The notes under the pieces are model-generated. The model did no database searches, was not told the origin of the DNA, and saw only the letters and a program-made list of their open reading frames with translations. From Salinigranum halophilum (GTDB taxonomy: Archaea; Halobacteriota; Halobacteria; Halobacteriales; Haloferacaceae), in the NCBI RefSeq assembly GCF_007004735.1, contig NZ_SSNL01000006.1:310001-374000 (forward strand): 64,000 nt of DNA, given 5' to 3'. Of this stretch, positions 25,396-33,019 are shown piece by piece. The position numbers and the translations under genes are program-made. Every line of letters begins with the position of its first letter. Position 1 is the stretch's first letter.

Positions 25396-26757
25396 TCACT
25401 GAACAGTTGGGAAATCGTCTAATCGGAGCAGCTCGTCGCTTACTGTGGCGATTGCACTCTCCCCGAGTGGAACGATCGGGTGTGGCTCGCCACCAAGTAT
25501 GTACGTCGCGAACTGCTCGCCAGTTTCGATATCTACGCAGTAGATCGTCCCATCACTATCTAGGGCGACTGTGGTGCGCTCTCCAATGAGATGAGCAGAA
25601 CGGAATCGATGGAGGGGTTTGTTCTCTGTCGGGTCGAATCGCCATTCGATGGCACCCGTGTCCCGGGTGAGACAGAACACCCCATTCAACGTCGGGACGA
25701 GGAGTCGGCCGACTGTGACACAGATCGGGCCATTGACCGGTGCTTTATACTGTTTTCGTGTGGTCTCGTCCGTCTCAGTCCCTTGCTTTCGGACCTCCTT
25801 CGTTACCGTGAATTCAGTCTGCCACTCGCGAGACCCATCAGACAGCGAGATGGCCTCGACTCGATGGCCGGCGGTTACGTACATCACGTCCTCGCGTACT
25901 GGACCGAATCCAAAGCTCCGGTCTTGTGCCCATCTCGGTGTGCCAGCAGGTTCGACCGCGTACACGGAGCCATCCGCCGTCCCGACAAGGAGGCCGTGAT
26001 CGGTGTAGGCTACCTGAACGACAGCACTCTCAAACCTGCTGTGAACCGTGCAGGACCCGTCTGTTCTCGAAAGAGCAAGTACTGATCCACCACGTGTGCC
26101 GATGTAGACTGATTCCGGGCCGATCTCGACTCGAGCATCGATCAAATCTTTATCGGGGTCCTCGCCCGTCGTGAAGTCCCAGAGTAACTCTCCACTCACC
26201 GCCTCGTACGCTCGGACCGAGAACGAGCCTTTCACGACTACAATTCCGTTAGCCACTTCAGGCACACTGGTGATTCGCTCACATTCACGCTCCCATATCA
26301 AGTCTCCAGACGCCACGTCTACCGCAAAGACGGATCTTGATGTTGCATGGTAGAGATATCCCTCGTCTGTTCGTGGCATATTGTCAAGTAGATCGAACGA
26401 CTGACGCCAGGAAATCCGTGGCTGATCGATCCCGATATTGACCACCTGGAGGATGATGTGGGCGCTCGGATTTTTCACTGACCGGCCGTGTTCCATATTC
26501 AACGGACGCTCGTGTCTGAATACGTCTCCATCGTCGTACAGCTCGGCGAGTTCGCTCCGCACACGCCCGACTTGCTCGAGATTATCTGCTCGGGCCTCGA
26601 ATAACGTGGTCGCGAACTCTACCTCCGAATCACTGAACAGCAAGTCGCCATCATCAACGATCGGAAATCCTTCCGCAGTCAGTATCTCACAGATGCGATC
26701 CCACCGGTACTCGTCATCTTCCGGTGTTAATACGTGTAGCTGGAGCAATCGTTCCAT
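25396..26757 (-). CDS. PQQ-type beta-propeller repeat protein
   Basis: 453 residues from the ATG at 26755-26757, preceded by a TATA-like TTATAC about 20 bases upstream; a longer frame to 27066 overlaps the divergent gene and is rejected. After an N-terminal helical domain of ~130 residues comes a propeller built from repeated [G-x-x-x-A-x-D-x-x-x-G-x-x-x-W] blades: SVFAVDVASGDLIWE, VRAYEAVSGELLWDF, VFCLTRDTGAIEWRF, IYCVDIETGEQFATY. No signal peptide is seen, so unlike most PQQ propellers it is probably cytoplasmic, serving as a protein-interaction platform rather than a quinoprotein dehydrogenase. Divergent from the 514-residue gene. Confidence 0.75.
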   Translation of the reverse strand: MERLLQLHVLTPEDDEYRWDRICEILTAEGFPIVDDGDLLFSDSEVEFATTLFEARADNLEQVGRVRSELAELYDDGDVFRHERPLNMEHGRSVKNPSAHIILQVVNIGIDQPRISWRQSFDLLDNMPRTDEGYLYHATSRSVFAVDVASGDLIWERECERITSVPEVANGIVVVKGSFSVRAYEAVSGELLWDFTTGEDPDKDLIDARVEIGPESVYIGTRGGSVLALSRTDGSCTVHSRFESAVVQVAYTDHGLLVGTADGSVYAVEPAGTPRWAQDRSFGFGPVREDVMYVTAGHRVEAISLSDGSREWQTEFTVTKEVRKQGTETDETTRKQYKAPVNGPICVTVGRLLVPTLNGVFCLTRDTGAIEWRFDPTENKPLHRFRSAHLIGERTTVALDSDGTIYCVDIETGEQFATYILGGEPHPIVPLGESAIATVSDELLRLDDFPTVQ

Positions 26758-27033
26758 AGTTCGTGCAGACGGAATTTCATGTATAATCTTGTGCGTCTGA
26801 GAATCTGAATTGATATCTAAACATACCTCCGTCCCCTTCTGAGATGACCGTGGACGACAGTACCCTCGTCTCAAATTGTCGAACATGCTCCACTGATACG
26901 TGAACGGCAGTTTTGTCTCGACATCATCACTCCGAGTGCGTCCAGACCACTGGCGGACCGTTACCCACACATTGAAAATCGAACGAGATAATGAGGGAGA
27001 TAGGTTCTTCAGGTCGACAATATCTATCCCAGT
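26758..27033. promoter_or_regulatory. Divergent promoter region
   Basis: 276 bases between the start of the propeller gene (minus strand) and the start at 27034 (plus strand). AT-rich elements lie near both ends (ATGTATAATCTTG at 26781-26793; CGAACGAGATAATGAG at 26978-26993). It is the only place for promoters of both genes, so the two may be co-regulated. Confidence 0.4.
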
Positions 27034-28578
27034 ATGGTCGACTCTGACGTTTTTCGAGTGCTCCATATGACCGAGGATGAACTCATTGTGAATCCAATCT
27101 CGGAGGAGAACGGCCGATTTGTCGATACTGCTGCGGACGCGATCCCCGTCGAGAGGACCACCGCAGACCCGAGCGTCGCTCAGGTGCTCTCATTCGTCGA
27201 ACCGGGGCACCTCCTGCGGGGACCCCTTGTCGAATCGGATTCGTCATACCGGTTCGAATCAGTCGAACATCGTGGTGGGTTCTCGCTCGTCGAAATTGAC
27301 CCGAAGGTGATTCCCTACCTCGTCCAGAACTATTGGGACCAGGAACCGGAACACGACAGAGCACACCGTCGTGACAACGTTCGGATCGCACCGTTGTCGG
27401 CAATTGATGCTTTCGAGGATGATGATGAGTTCCGCGGTGAGTTGGTTATCCAGCCCCGGTCGAATCCCGAGACACACACGTGGGACGAGTTCCGGCAAGG
27501 AGTCGGGAGCGAAGCAGTCTTCGGTGGTTTCGAAGCCACTGATAGGAAACCCCAGGAGGTCTTCATAGGAAATCCTGCCGGAGAGGCGTACTGGTATTGC
27601 CTACTCTTTCCGGAGTACCGATCAGATCCTGCACGTCGGGTGCAAACTCAGGTCGGATTTCTCTATGACGATCAGTATCTCCCAACCCCCACATGGGAGA
27701 GTACGGCTCTTATCGACCCCGAGAAACTGCCAGAAGATATCCAGCGCGATCCGAAGGGAGTCTTTGCTCCAGGATCCCAGGTCCACAGCAGCGCGATTCC
27801 CGAGCGGTTCGGCTACGATACGGTCGAATTGCTCGCAGAACTCGTCTACGTCGGCGCCCAGTTCGAAGCCACGCTTTCCAGCGGAATGGGCGACTCACTC
27901 GATCCCGATGAGACCTTCTCGTACTCTCCAAGAGAGGTCAGTGATGCAACGGTCTCAGTCCTCACGGCATACCGATTCTACACGACGGTTCTGATCGATC
28001 TCTACGAGTGTCTCGACGACATCGGTGATGTGACCGTCGAGTCGGCAGTCGAAGATGGCGTGTTGCCAGACCCTGAACTCCTCTATCGAGCCCAGCTGAA
28101 ATTCACCTCGCACGTTTACGAACTCGAGGCGTATCTCGAGAAGATGCGACAGGTTCCCGTCGAAGAATACGTCGTTGAACAGTTCAAGGGAGCGATGCCC
28201 GATAAGAAGAAGCAATTACGAGAGGAGTTTGGCGTCGAAGGATTTCCCCTGATGATTCGACATATCCTCTACGATATCGAACGACAACTGGGCACTCTCA
28301 CGGACGTACTCAAGATAAGTGAGTACGTTGCGACCGCTGAGCAAACAGACGACGGGTTCCGCTACGAGATCAGTGCCGAGGAACAGGCGTATGCGTTCCT
28401 CAAGCGACATCAAGACCGCGTTTCGGAGCACTTGACACCTGCCGAACTCGGTGGAGAGGGATCTGAGGTGTTCATGCTCGTACTTGGGCGATTAGGTCGT
28501 CGTCACGACTGGTTAGATACCTCTTCTCTGGGACCGATGGGGATGTTGTTCACTCAGATGGACGGGGTGATGCGGTGA
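27034..28578 (+). CDS. Unknown 514-residue haloarchaeal protein
   Basis: An acidic protein with an N-terminal alpha/beta half (residues 1-230) and a helical C-terminal half containing YRFYTTVLIDLYECLDDIGD and VYELEAYLEKMRQVPVEEYV. An ATG at 27067 is an alternative start. No catalytic motif, signal peptide or membrane segment. It sits head-to-head with the cytoplasmic PQQ propeller gene and 3 kb from the helicase-nuclease, suggesting membership of the same accessory module. Function not recognised. Confidence 0.6.
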   Translation: MVDSDVFRVLHMTEDELIVNPISEENGRFVDTAADAIPVERTTADPSVAQVLSFVEPGHLLRGPLVESDSSYRFESVEHRGGFSLVEIDPKVIPYLVQNYWDQEPEHDRAHRRDNVRIAPLSAIDAFEDDDEFRGELVIQPRSNPETHTWDEFRQGVGSEAVFGGFEATDRKPQEVFIGNPAGEAYWYCLLFPEYRSDPARRVQTQVGFLYDDQYLPTPTWESTALIDPEKLPEDIQRDPKGVFAPGSQVHSSAIPERFGYDTVELLAELVYVGAQFEATLSSGMGDSLDPDETFSYSPREVSDATVSVLTAYRFYTTVLIDLYECLDDIGDVTVESAVEDGVLPDPELLYRAQLKFTSHVYELEAYLEKMRQVPVEEYVVEQFKGAMPDKKKQLREEFGVEGFPLMIRHILYDIERQLGTLTDVLKISEYVATAEQTDDGFRYEISAEEQAYAFLKRHQDRVSEHLTPAELGGEGSEVFMLVLGRLGRRHDWLDTSSLGPMGMLFTQMDGVMR

Positions 28579-28645
28579 GGAACGACCGGAGCGTCGTCGT
28601 TTCGAGCGGTAATTGTCGCGTGATTAAATCCCTCTGAGCGACACT

Positions 28646-29212
28646 CTATGACTCATCAGGAACTCGCGCTGAAGAGGCAGCTATCTGGGTCATCGTCAGC
28701 AACGGTGTGTCGCCATCCTCGTCGTCACCGTCGAATTCCGTGTTCTCACCAGACTCATCGAAGGTGAGTGCGTTTCGCACCGTCTCCGGAAGCGACGGAC
28801 GTGGGGCCTCCGCGTGTGTTTCGACCTTCTCGTCTTTTTTTGTTCGAGCGTAGAGGGCGCGCATCACGGGCAGACCGGAGAGGTAGTTGTACTGGTCGAG
28901 AACGCGAACGCCGTACGGGGTGAACCCGTAGAACTTCGCGGGATACTCGCGCTCGTCCATGTTCTCTGGGTATGGGTACATATCGATGATGTCGGCCTCC
29001 TCTAGTTCGTTGAGTTGATTCCGAATCGCTCCACTACTCTTCCCGGTCATGTATACGAGCTCATCGAGCGACGCGAGGTGGTCAGGATGGCCGAGGAGCA
29101 TCTGGATGATCTTGTGACGAGTGTCCTGAGAGAGGAGTTTGAACAACCGTTGTTGTGCTCCGAAAGGGTCAGACACAGGTTCGTCCGCTCTGGCGTCGTC
29201 GATTTTAGACAT
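28646..29212 (-). CDS. ArsR/MarR-like winged-helix regulator
   Basis: 188 residues. Residues ~15-100 form a wHTH: QQRLFKLLSQDTRHKIIQML, SLDELVYMTGKSSGAIRNQL, NELEEADIIDMYPYP, then the wing KFYGFTPYGVRVLDQYNY. The C-terminal ~70 residues are acidic and disordered (ENTEFDGDDEDGD). It is divergently transcribed from the TIR/deoxyribosyltransferase-like gene with 112 bases between the starts, so it may control that gene. Confidence 0.8.
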   Translation of the reverse strand: MSKIDDARADEPVSDPFGAQQRLFKLLSQDTRHKIIQMLLGHPDHLASLDELVYMTGKSSGAIRNQLNELEEADIIDMYPYPENMDEREYPAKFYGFTPYGVRVLDQYNYLSGLPVMRALYARTKKDEKVETHAEAPRPSLPETVRNALTFDESGENTEFDGDDEDGDTPLLTMTQIAASSARVPDES

Positions 29213-29324
29213 AATTGGGTGTAGGTCTCCACCACCTATAATGATTCACCTGCATTGGTGCTAAAAATACTCTCAGAATAACACTGGTCGGAAGAGATAT
29301 ACATGACACGATAGAGGTCCTTCC

Positions 29325-30071
29325 ATGGAAGACCCCTCCCCTCCGGAACACGCCGCACAACTCTTCGAGTACGTCGATCACGCGATCGGAGAAGGTGTCG
29401 AACTTGAGCAAGAGGAACTCCACGCGATTCTCGAGTTCGACGCCAACGAAATCGCTCCGCTTCGGTCACCAGTCATCTCCTACTTCATCCTTGGAAGCTA
29501 TCGCTCGCCGTACCGGTACCGCCTCCGAAGTGCGGCCCATGAGCTCAAAAAAATCGGCGCATACACCGTCATCCTTGGCGATGTCAAGCAACTCCGAACC
29601 AGCCGACTGCCTGATGAGGATATCATGTTTACTCTCATCGCCGCGTTTAGCAGCTACATCGTCGCGATCTACGAGAAAGACAGTGGCGGCGAAGCGCCTG
29701 AGCTGGGAGAAATAGACGATCCCCCATTCTTTGAGAAAGCCCACGTCTACGTTCGTGATCACGACCCGAATACCGACCCCGATCTCGAACTCGTCGTCGA
29801 GACACTCGAAGATCACTTCGATTCTCAATTCGACGATGACGAGCGCGAACTGCGGTTCACGAGACGGCTGGCCGCGAGCGACGCCACGGTCAGCCGTGAA
29901 GAGGTAGAGGCCATCGTCGAGAGAAGAGTCAAGGAAAACGAACCACCTGCATCGTACAGTTGGCCCCACAAGAACAAGTTCAAGAAGTTCGATCTCCACA
30001 GCCGTTTCCACTCGTGGGTGGATCCGGATGCCGTACCTGATCTCGTTGTCGAAACAATACCGGGCCCATAG
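29325..30071 (+). CDS. TIR/nucleoside-deoxyribosyltransferase-like protein
   Basis: 248 residues. Residues ~45-135 have a flavodoxin-like pattern: strand SYFILGSYRSPYR, helix YRLRSAAHELKKIG, strand AYTVILGD, helix DIMFTLIAAFSSY, strand YIVAIYEKDSGGEAPELGEI. The last element matches the D-x-G-x-x-E-x-G signature of deoxyribosyltransferase/TIR-related nucleotide-processing folds, where the Glu is catalytic. The remaining ~110 residues are charged and helical with a basic segment (PHKNKFKKFDLHSRFH). TIR-fold proteins of defence systems cleave NAD, so that role is possible here. A wHTH regulator sits divergently upstream. Moderately sure of fold, unsure of function. Confidence 0.5.
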   Translation: MEDPSPPEHAAQLFEYVDHAIGEGVELEQEELHAILEFDANEIAPLRSPVISYFILGSYRSPYRYRLRSAAHELKKIGAYTVILGDVKQLRTSRLPDEDIMFTLIAAFSSYIVAIYEKDSGGEAPELGEIDDPPFFEKAHVYVRDHDPNTDPDLELVVETLEDHFDSQFDDDERELRFTRRLAASDATVSREEVEAIVERRVKENEPPASYSWPHKNKFKKFDLHSRFHSWVDPDAVPDLVVETIPGP

Positions 30072-30350
30072 GTTGAGGGGCCTTAGGAGGTTGCCACAAC
30101 AATAGGCGCCGCGATGGTTGTCTAGATTCCATACGCACCTCACGCCGTCACTCTCGATTCGTAGTCGTATGTTAGATGTCATCGAACGTCGAGTGGGGGT
30201 CCGGTCGGTCCTGAATCGAGCGGTTCGACAACGTATACGGACGCATTGCTCGGCCTTGACATCGAGTCACGTTTTGTATCTCTGTGTGAAGTTGTCCTAC
30301 ATCGGACGGAGTCCCGAGTCGAATCGATTGCCGAGCGAGCGCCTGCTCGC

Positions 30351-30482
30351 TCAGGTCAAACTCGAATCCTCTGGAAGTTCCCAGAAGTCCTGATAGAACT
30401 CGGCGAACCGCTTACTCATTCGCATGCTGCTCACGTCCGTCTTCGTTACGTCGTCCGATAAGGCCGACTTGTCCCTGGACAC
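30351..30482 (-). CDS. Possible small protein of 43 residues
   Basis: A GTG at 30480-30482 opens a frame with haloarchaeal-looking composition: VSRDKSALSDDVTKTDVSS, then MRMSKRFAEFYQDFWELPED. The C-terminal part is amphipathic and aromatic. No family recognised. It could also be the tail of a lost larger gene, since the upstream frame stays open through GC-rich repeat sequence. Low certainty. Confidence 0.3.
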   Translation of the reverse strand: MSRDKSALSDDVTKTDVSSMRMSKRFAEFYQDFWELPEDSSLT

Positions 30483-30524
30483 GCTCAGCTCATTCTTGTG
30501 GTCATTACCAGCGGGAGACTTGGA

Positions 30525-30551
30525 AGAACGGTTGTGGCTGCGCGCGCAGCG
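30525..30551 (+). repeat. GC-rich dispersed repeat, segment A
   Basis: GAACGGTTGTGGCTGCGCGC continuing to the palindrome end at 30551 matches 61950-61975 with one mismatch over 26 bases. The perfect palindrome CTGCGCGCGCAG could form a hairpin. It lies beyond the 3' end of the RPA-like gene. Confidence 0.6.
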
Positions 30552-30631
30552 CCCTTGGCGCGAGCACGGAGCGGTGGGTGGGGAGGTGGGGCTGGTCCGG
30601 CACACAGCAAAAAAGAGCCCGCGGCGACCGG

Positions 30632-31525
30632 CTATTCCCACCACCGACCGCGCTCGGGGAACCTCACGTCCGACCAGCCCGTCACAGCCAGGGATACACG
30701 CCCCTGGTACCAGTTTCGCGCCGCCCCGTGAATCCGCACAAGTTCGCCCTCTCGAATCTGGGGGGCATCCGACCGCTTCCAGATGGTCACACGCGTCCGG
30801 CCGCTCTCGTCTCCAATCAGCCCGACCTGGGCGATACTCGGATGGGAGGGCACCCACAACGTCTCGACGCGACCTTCGATACTCACCTCTCGACGGCGCA
30901 CGTCCTCCAGTGCTCCAATCGGCACGACCCGCCCAGGCTCGGTCTGTAGCTCCTCGAACGTCCCGACGACGGCCGTCATCATCCCCTGGCCGTTCACGAC
31001 CTTCTCAGCCAGCCGCCGACTGATCGCCGCTCGCGACCACCCCTTCAGCTTCCTGGCCATCCGCATCGACTCGCGGTTCACCATCGCCAACTCGTCTCGA
31101 GAGAGTTCTTCACGAGGATCACCCTCCTGGCCGAACAGCGAATCCACAGCCGCCGCCCGTTCGTCGAACTCCTCACGTCGCCGCGCACTCATCGCACCCA
31201 CCACATCGGACGTCCGCTGTGCTCGCCCCTCCTGGGTTCCGAGCGTCGCTTTCGTACTGATGGACGCCAGTTCCGCCGCTCTTGCGTTGATGCGCTCTTC
31301 TTGGGCCAGGGTCGCACCGTAGATTCGCTCCTGACCAGTGTCGACCATCCCCTCAGGGTGGTTCGCATCCACCTTCGCCTGCACTTCCATCTGCACCGTC
31401 GCTCTGAACTCAGGAGTCTCGTCGACGACCTCGAAGCCGTTTTCATCCACGACCCGCTCGTTCACCTGTTCGTACGCCTGTTCATCGACCGAAACTTCTT
31501 GTCCGAATACGTTTGTACTAGACAT
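30632..31525 (-). CDS. RPA-like single-stranded-DNA-binding protein (OB fold)
   Basis: 297 residues from the ATG at 31523-31525. The C-terminal ~110 residues make an OB fold: VVPIGALEDVRRREVSIEGR, VETLWVPSHPSIAQVGLIGD, ESGRTRVTIWKRSDAPQIRE, GELVRIHGAARNWYQGRVSL. This is the pattern of haloarchaeal RPA-family ssDNA-binding proteins. The N-terminal part is helical and charged with repeated Ala/Arg/Glu motifs (AARRREEFDERAAAVDSLFG). Such proteins are commonly encoded on haloarchaeal plasmids and chromosomes near GC-rich repeats, as here. Expected role is protecting ssDNA in replication or repair. Confidence 0.8.
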   Translation of the reverse strand: MSSTNVFGQEVSVDEQAYEQVNERVVDENGFEVVDETPEFRATVQMEVQAKVDANHPEGMVDTGQERIYGATLAQEERINARAAELASISTKATLGTQEGRAQRTSDVVGAMSARRREEFDERAAAVDSLFGQEGDPREELSRDELAMVNRESMRMARKLKGWSRAAISRRLAEKVVNGQGMMTAVVGTFEELQTEPGRVVPIGALEDVRRREVSIEGRVETLWVPSHPSIAQVGLIGDESGRTRVTIWKRSDAPQIREGELVRIHGAARNWYQGRVSLAVTGWSDVRFPERGRWWE

Positions 31526-32523
31526 TGCTGTAGCTCTGAAGGCGCTCACTCGGCGTCTTCACCCCACTCCACGACTCTCCAGCCGCGGCTCTTCTCTCAT
31601 CGACGGACATCCACTCAACGCGCTCTCGCTCGCGCCTTCGTGAGCGCCCCTTGGGGCGCGAGCGAGAGCGCTCAGAAGGAGAGAAGAAACCAGCCGCGCG
31701 CGCCGCGGGCGGGGACCTGAGCGGCCAGCGCCAAGGTGGTTCGCGGTCCGTCCCGTTCTGCGGGTTCGTGTCCAGGCCGACTGTCGCGAGCACGGTGGCG
31801 CGCCGACGGCAGGAGGTGCGCCAGCGCGCACAGCGGCATCAAGGGCTGGAACGCGAAAGCCCGCAAGGGGCGAAAACCGCAACCACACTTGGCTGCTGGC
31901 GCACCGGGAAGGTGCGAGCGAAGTGAGACGCGAGCACCGCGAGCGTCTCAGTAGCCCCCGCCCCGTGGAGGCGAGCGCGGCGAGGCGGGAACGGAATCCC
32001 CGATGAGGGTCACGATTGCGCCCCACTGAGTAGCTGACTGAACCGAGTGAGGTGTTCCATGCCGAAGGGTCCCGAGACTGGCTCAGTTGAACCCCTCACT
32101 AGGACAAGAAGCGCGTGACACAGACAGTGGATAGAGTCATCATAGAGTCCAACACGTCTCCCCCTCTACTGCGCGAGACCTTCGCGGTAGCCGGCCAGCG
32201 GCGGTCACCGAAGGCTGCTCGCGTGGGGTCGGCGTCTGCACACGCCTTGCAGAGCGAGTGTTCGGACAAGTCCTGCAGGCCGGAGGCGACGACACAATAC
32301 AGGAGTCTTTGCCGAGGAGTCGCATCTTGCAAACCGCTCACGATCACGGCGTGATTCGTCGTTATCCGATTTTTCACCGTCTAGGATGCGACCCTCCGAA
32401 GTGGTCTCTCCCCGGATGCTCTGCCACCCTCTCACCCGAATTTTAGATAAAGACACCGTTCAGTCGAATCAAAGTACGAAGGCTCACGGAAATACTGATA
32501 GATGGCCGAAACTTTGAATTGAA
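31526..32523. other. 1-kb non-coding GC-rich region
   Basis: No credible gene. Left half (31550-32030) is extremely GC-rich with short inverted repeats (for example GCGCTCTCGCTCGCGCC near 31620 and GGCGCGAGCGAGAGCGC near 31655). Right half (32030-32500) is ordinary in composition with only short frames; one minus-strand frame of 92 codons (32099-32377) shows an internal SGLQD duplication but no family. Candidates are a relic, a non-coding RNA region or a replication-related region. An AT-rich stretch before 32524 serves as promoter for the next gene. Confidence 0.4.
31709..31990 (-). repeat. GC-rich dispersed repeat, segments B and C
   Basis: Segment B at 31709-31744 read on the minus strand (ACCACCTTGGCGCTGGCCGC, then TCAGG) matches 62024-62048 almost exactly. 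Segment C at 31955-31976 (CCCCCGCCCC and GGAGGCGAGCG) matches 62048-62070. Together with segment A, the same three blocks occur as one composite unit at 61950-62080. The blocks surround the RPA-like gene here. Confidence 0.6.
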
Positions 32524-33018
32524 ATGATTTCAACTGGACATGTGATGGTGGAAGAAATCGACATCAAGATGACCAACGTGGTCCGTCGGAGTCCGATATA
32601 CCGGATCGCAACGCCGAACGTCGCCATCGCTAAAGGGTTCACACCGGACGAGAGGGAAGTCGAAGGAATCGGGGTATCCCTTCTCTCCGAGGACCGGGCG
32701 CTCGATGCAGCGGTAGAGAACCTCAAGGAGAACGCCCGGGAGGTCGACTTCTCGTTTCACATCAAACTTCTAAAAGGAGGGAACATGGGCGGACACATCG
32801 AAATTTGGGAGGAAGGAATCAAGCAACGGCCCGGGTCGTCCTCTGGGCGGCCGGTTGTCGAAATCAATGCGATGCGGGACGGCAACGCCGTAGACGCGAA
32901 AGGGAAGCCCGGATGGCTCGAAAACGCCGGCTGGACTCCATCGTTCGACACCGCCCTGTCGTCGGCGCTCGACTCCGCTGAGTCGCAGTTCGACCGGGTG
33001 GGACGGACGTCGGTGTGA
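32524..33018 (+). CDS. Unknown 164-residue protein
   Basis: Reads from ATG 32524 (or ATG 32545). Alternating beta/alpha composition with MTNVVRRSPIYRIATPNVAI, REVDFSFHIKLLKGGNMGGH and a C-terminal helix SFDTALSSALDSAESQFDRV. No motif or membrane segment recognised. It ends one base before the stop of the convergent channel gene, so the two transcripts converge tightly. Confidence 0.5.
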   Translation: MISTGHVMVEEIDIKMTNVVRRSPIYRIATPNVAIAKGFTPDEREVEGIGVSLLSEDRALDAAVENLKENAREVDFSFHIKLLKGGNMGGHIEIWEEGIKQRPGSSSGRPVVEINAMRDGNAVDAKGKPGWLENAGWTPSFDTALSSALDSAESQFDRVGRTSV

Positions 33019-33019
33019 G

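Larger units (their letters stand above)
30072..30631. other. 560-bp region with a possible small gene and GC-rich repeat
   Basis: The region after the TIR-like gene contains no long gene. Two things are visible: a small minus-strand frame at 30351-30482, and a GC-rich repeat with perfect palindrome CTGCGCGCGCAG at about 30537-30548 that recurs near 61960. A TATA-free run of short frames fills the rest. Base composition becomes very GC-rich from 30525 onward into the RPA-like gene. Confidence 0.4.

Noticed and set aside
27034-27066. Extension of the propeller gene to 27066
   Set aside because: It would overlap the divergent gene, lacks a promoter, and its extra 100 residues are basic; the ATG at 26757 with an upstream TATA-like element is better.
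30632-31525. Replication origin next to the RPA-like gene
   Set aside because: No Orc1/Cdc6 or Rep gene and no recognisable origin recognition box in the window; GC-rich repeats alone are not enough.
31559-32026. 155-codon minus-strand frame rich in Arg, Ala, Ser and Pro
   Set aside because: It follows the extreme GC content and repeat blocks of the region, has basic composition unlike haloarchaeal proteins and no family resemblance.
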